Assembly: GCA_023374045.1 (NCBI GenBank)
Contig: CM041779.1
Coordinates: forward strand, 295,936,167-296,000,166
Direction: 5' to 3'
DNA: 64,000 nucleotides
From: Limonium bicolor
Taxonomy: Eukaryota; Streptophyta; Magnoliopsida; Caryophyllales; Plumbaginaceae
Shown here: piece after piece, positions 61,015-64,000 of the stretch
Position numbering within the stretch: the stretch's first letter is position 1
How the letters are laid out: each line of letters begins with the position of its first letter
Notes under the pieces: model-generated
What the model was told of the DNA's origin: nothing
Databases searched by the model: none
The model's input: only the letters and a program-made list of their open reading frames with translations
Made by a program: the position numbers and the translations under genes

Positions 61015-61026
61015 TGGTATCAGAGC
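61015..61026 (+). promoter_or_regulatory. Primer binding site of E (tRNA-iMet)
   Basis: TGGTATCAGAGC starts six bases after the LTR. Bases 61020-61041 form a 9-bp-arm hairpin with loop AGTT, as in A and B. Confidence 0.9.
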
Positions 61027-62862
61027 GTAGTTACGCTCTGAACCCGAGAAAACAAACCGAGTGAAATACTTAGATTATAGGTGCACTTAAAATTGGGGAA
61101 TTGGGGTAGAATTGGGAAGTGAGGATTCCAGTAAGGCACGACTCCTAAGCCTTCTTAGATTAGTGAATGATTTCTTTATACATTTTTCTTTTTATGAATG
61201 TCTGTAGAGAATAGTGTGTTGTTATTCTGTTCGAACATTAAACTACAGTAGAAATATAGGTTGGAATATCATATATTGAGTATGTTAAGATTATGGTTGG
61301 GATAAATCATATATTAAGCTATTTTCAAAAGCATACTTAGGGAGAATACATGGCTAAGAATATAATTCCTTAAGAGCAAGTACACATGCTCCTAGAAATT
61401 TTAAAGAATACTTTTGGTTGAAAACAGTATACAAATAGAACTTTACATAACTAAATTAGTATTGATATTATGTGAAAGTACTTCAACTCCTTTAAGGTTT
61501 AAAAATAAATCTCAAGAATTACTTGGTACAAATGTTGCCTAAAGGTAATATTTGGATAAATCTTAAGTATAGAGAATTATTAAGTTAACAAACACTAGTA
61601 GCATACACCCGAACCCATAAACCACACTAAACTCTATGCTAACTTTAGAAAGAAAATACCTAAACCTAACACCCTACGGGAAGTGCCTGGTGCGACGAAC
61701 TCCTAGGCTGAAAGTAGTGGGGGTGCACACCCACTTCTAGAAGTTTAGGGGCTAGGCAAGCCTTGTCATCTAACCGTAAATAAACTTCTACGCAGGTGAT
61801 GGATTGTGTTGAACTTGAGGGGAAGTGGTGGTAAGACGTTACCATCATGAAATCTTGAGCTAGGTATATTTCATTACTAGCCACAATGAACAATTCAAAA
61901 CTTATGTATTAAGATCCAGTACTAAATTCATACATGTAAAGAGTTTACCGAGTTAAATCCTTGGTGAAAAATACTTACCTATGGAGTGAAACACATGAGT
62001 AATAATAAACTAAATATTATTGAGCCTTAAATACTTGGAGTATTGAGCGTCTAGTGAAAAATTGAGAGTTACTTAAAGATTTGGAAATCCTCATGTTTAT
62101 TTAGAAGTTTAAAGAGTGATATTTACAAAAGCCACCATTGCCTAAGGGAGTACTAAGATTTAATAATCAGAAGAATACTTACATAGAACAAACCTTAAGA
62201 AAAATAATTACCAAGAGTGAGTGAGTTTTCATTAGACTAGTTCATTTGACTTAAAATTTTATATAGAGTCCCTACCTTAAAAAAATATATAAATTTTAAG
62301 ATAAAGGAATCAGATTTTTGGAGCTACATTATAATTAATAAGAACTTCCTAAAACTCTGTCTTGTGTGAAATTATGTAAATATATAATAAGTAAATTTTA
62401 TGAAGTAAATACCTAATGGTTCGTCTAGAATACTATAGTTAATTATAAAAACAATTGAAACTTGAAAAGTCACAGAAAATATTTATATTATAGAGTTTTA
62501 ACATATGGTTGGCTAATAAACCCTTGAAGATAATTTTGAAAGATTATCTAGGATTATTAAATGATCTGAAATATTATTTTAAACTACTCAAGTGTGTTAC
62601 ACCTGAGTTGTAGCTTGTTAATAATTGATATGATAAAATGAACATATAATGGACATATAATGAATGGATAATAATCATAAGATAAAATTTTTATAACAGT
62701 TAAGAAAATACAAATACAAAACAATCAAGAGATACAGATATATATATCGATCGCAGATAAAATCAACGGTGCAATAAAATTTACAACGAAGCTGGTTAAT
62801 AAGGTGTTGAATTCTTTGAATGTGTCGTTAGTAGCGGTACGAGGGCGTACCTTAGCTCTTTT

Positions 62863-62875
62863 AAGGGGGATATAC
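62863..62875 (+). promoter_or_regulatory. Polypurine tract of E
   Basis: TTTTAAGGGGGATATAC matches the tracts of A, B and D but is not followed by TGAAATACCCC. Confidence 0.6.
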
Positions 62876-64000
62876 TGGCATACTCTTCCTTCGTCACCTC
62901 ATCCAGATTATGCCATGTTGCCTTATTAGCAGAACGAGAGGTGTTTGTATGTGCGTGGTTTTTACATAATGACACAGTATGGGACTGTTGATTTTCATCA
63001 TGCTATGTCTTGGTATATCTTGGTTCGTTTTGATTTTGAGTAATCTCGAGTGGAATGTTGTTATGGAAATGGATGGAAATAAAGGATTGGTGAGTGCTTT
63101 CATAAGGTTTTCTAACTTATCCTTATCAGAAATTTTCTCCAATTTCTCATTTTCCTCCACGAGTTCCTTGTTCTCATTTTACAAAGCCTCTAGTTGATCA
63201 ACTAGTATAAGAGAAAACTTTCTAAGTCGAGGAAGTTCAGCTTTTAGAATTTTCTTTCTAATTTTAGAGTAGTTTACCTTGTTTTGATCTTCTTCTTCTT
63301 CAGATTCTGACATCTCCTTGTCTTGCGCCATAAAGCAAACTTCCTCAAGCCATAGGTGAGCATTCTCATCCTTCGAGAGATCATTATCTGAGGTTTGATT
63401 GTTGCCACTTAGCTCTGAGTCTCCCTATGCAGAAACAAATGCTTCTTTCCTTGGCCCTTTGTTGAACGATCTTTGGACAGGTTTCCTAACCTTGTCATTG
63501 TCCTCTCGAGATTGTTGAGGACAGTCTTTGATGTGATGCCCACGTTTTGAGCACCCCAAACTCTTGTCATTGTTCTTTTTGCGATGATCATTAGTCTTCA
63601 TGGGCTCTCTTCCTTTCCTCATGTTGTTTCTTATGAACTTCCGAAAGTACCTCTTAGCATAGAGGACCATCTCATCATTGTCTTCTCCTGTCTCAAAGTT
63701 TTCAGCTACCTGAAGGCAGGGGCGGAGCCAGAAATCAAAGTTGAGGGGGGCATGAACAAAATTATCAAAAGTTAGGGGGGTCTTTAATTAAAATTTTCTA
63801 AATTTTTTTTTTACACTATAATTTTGTGCAATTTAACAAAGTTGGGGGGTGTTTTGCTCCCTCCTGCACTGCCCTGTCTCCGCCCCTGCCTGAAGGGCTA
63901 TGCCTTTTCTCTTTTCTTTTGTTGAACTTTCTGAGTTTCGTTGTTGTAGTTTTAATTCAAACGTCATTAAGGAACCTAACATGTCCGCCAAAGACATCTT
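62876..64000 (-). pseudogene. Ty1/copia gag fragment, minus strand, runs off the window
   Basis: Read from 64000 leftward, the protein has MSLADMLGSLMTFEL, RKGIALQVAE, DNDEMVLYAKRYFRKF and a zinc knuckle GCSKRGHHIKDCP. This is the copia-type gag layout (UBN2 family). The first knuckle Cys is Ser. A glutamate-rich stretch and a coiled-coil NENKELVEENEKL follow, before the expected integrase region. Stops are TAG at 63425-63427 and TAA at 63179-63181. A MITE interrupts it at 63717-63888. The left end abuts the polypurine tract of E. Confidence 0.78.
63717..63888. mobile_element. 172-bp hAT-type MITE
   Basis: Terminal inverted repeats CAGGGGCGGAG/CTCCGCCCCTG flank a non-coding core. An 8-bp duplication CCTGAAGG stands at 63709-63716 and 63889-63896. 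Removing it and one duplication restores the copia gag frame. An 8-bp duplication and CAGGG ends fit the hAT superfamily. Confidence 0.85.

Larger units (their letters stand above)
61010..64000 (+). mobile_element. Element E interior, non-autonomous, cut by a copia fragment
   Basis: The primer site is followed by 1.85 kb with no gag or pol motif in any frame, then a polypurine tract at 62863-62875. There, instead of a 3' LTR, a Ty1/copia fragment begins. Large LTRs around a non-coding core fit the LARD class. The 3' LTR must lie beyond the window or be lost. Confidence 0.65.

Noticed and set aside
61666..61893. 75-codon minus-strand frame in the E interior
   Set aside because: No recognisable domain and no partner copy in the window; not supported as a gene.

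Overview
This 64 kb window is almost entirely a nest of plant LTR retrotransposons. It contains no host single-copy gene, no rRNA or tRNA gene and no CRISPR array that I can support. A flowering-plant nuclear genome is indicated by Ty3/gypsy chromoviruses of the Tekay/Del type with tRNA-iMet primer sites, an Athila-type element with a tRNA-Asp-like primer site, a Ty1/copia fragment and a hAT-type MITE with an 8-bp duplication. The species cannot be told from the sequence. Letters A to I below are my own labels.

Layout. 1-1650 is the 3' part of LTR G, followed by an inverted LTR fragment I (1651-2209) and a diverged LTR C (2210-6301). Element D, an old Tekay-type copy without a 5' LTR, runs from 6302 to 40342. 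Element A (8047-33748, 5-bp duplication ACACC) sits inside D. An Athila-type element F on the minus strand (18560-29115, duplication CCTAC) sits inside the 3' LTR of A. At 40343 an inverted LTR H interrupts D. Element B (40462-54781, duplication CAAGG) lies inside H. From 55122 a fifth element, E, begins; it has a 5.9 kb LTR and a non-coding interior. It is cut at its polypurine tract by a minus-strand Ty1/copia gag fragment (62876-64000) carrying a 172-bp MITE.

Main result. Element B is a nearly complete Tekay-type retrotransposon: gag, protease, RT, RNase H, integrase and chromodomain. Between gag and pol, on the same strand, it carries an intact 252-codon AlkB-family Fe(II)/2-oxoglutarate dioxygenase ORF (46183-46941) with all core catalytic motifs. 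The ORF lies wholly inside a 1,035-bp segment bounded by GT and AG. Removing that segment fuses gag to pol in frame; leaving it in ends Gag after two more codons and keeps the AlkB ORF in the RNA. Two further introns inside gag are supported by frame and by conserved positions in elements A and D. The inferred logic is that unspliced RNA gives Gag and possibly AlkB, while spliced RNA gives Gag-Pol. A retroelement-borne nucleic-acid demethylase could act on its own RNA or DNA, but that is inference.

Other structure includes a hairpin overlapping the primer binding site in three families, a five-unit hairpin array near the 3' end of A and D, duplicated polypurine tracts, and LTRs carrying series of splice-site-like motifs.
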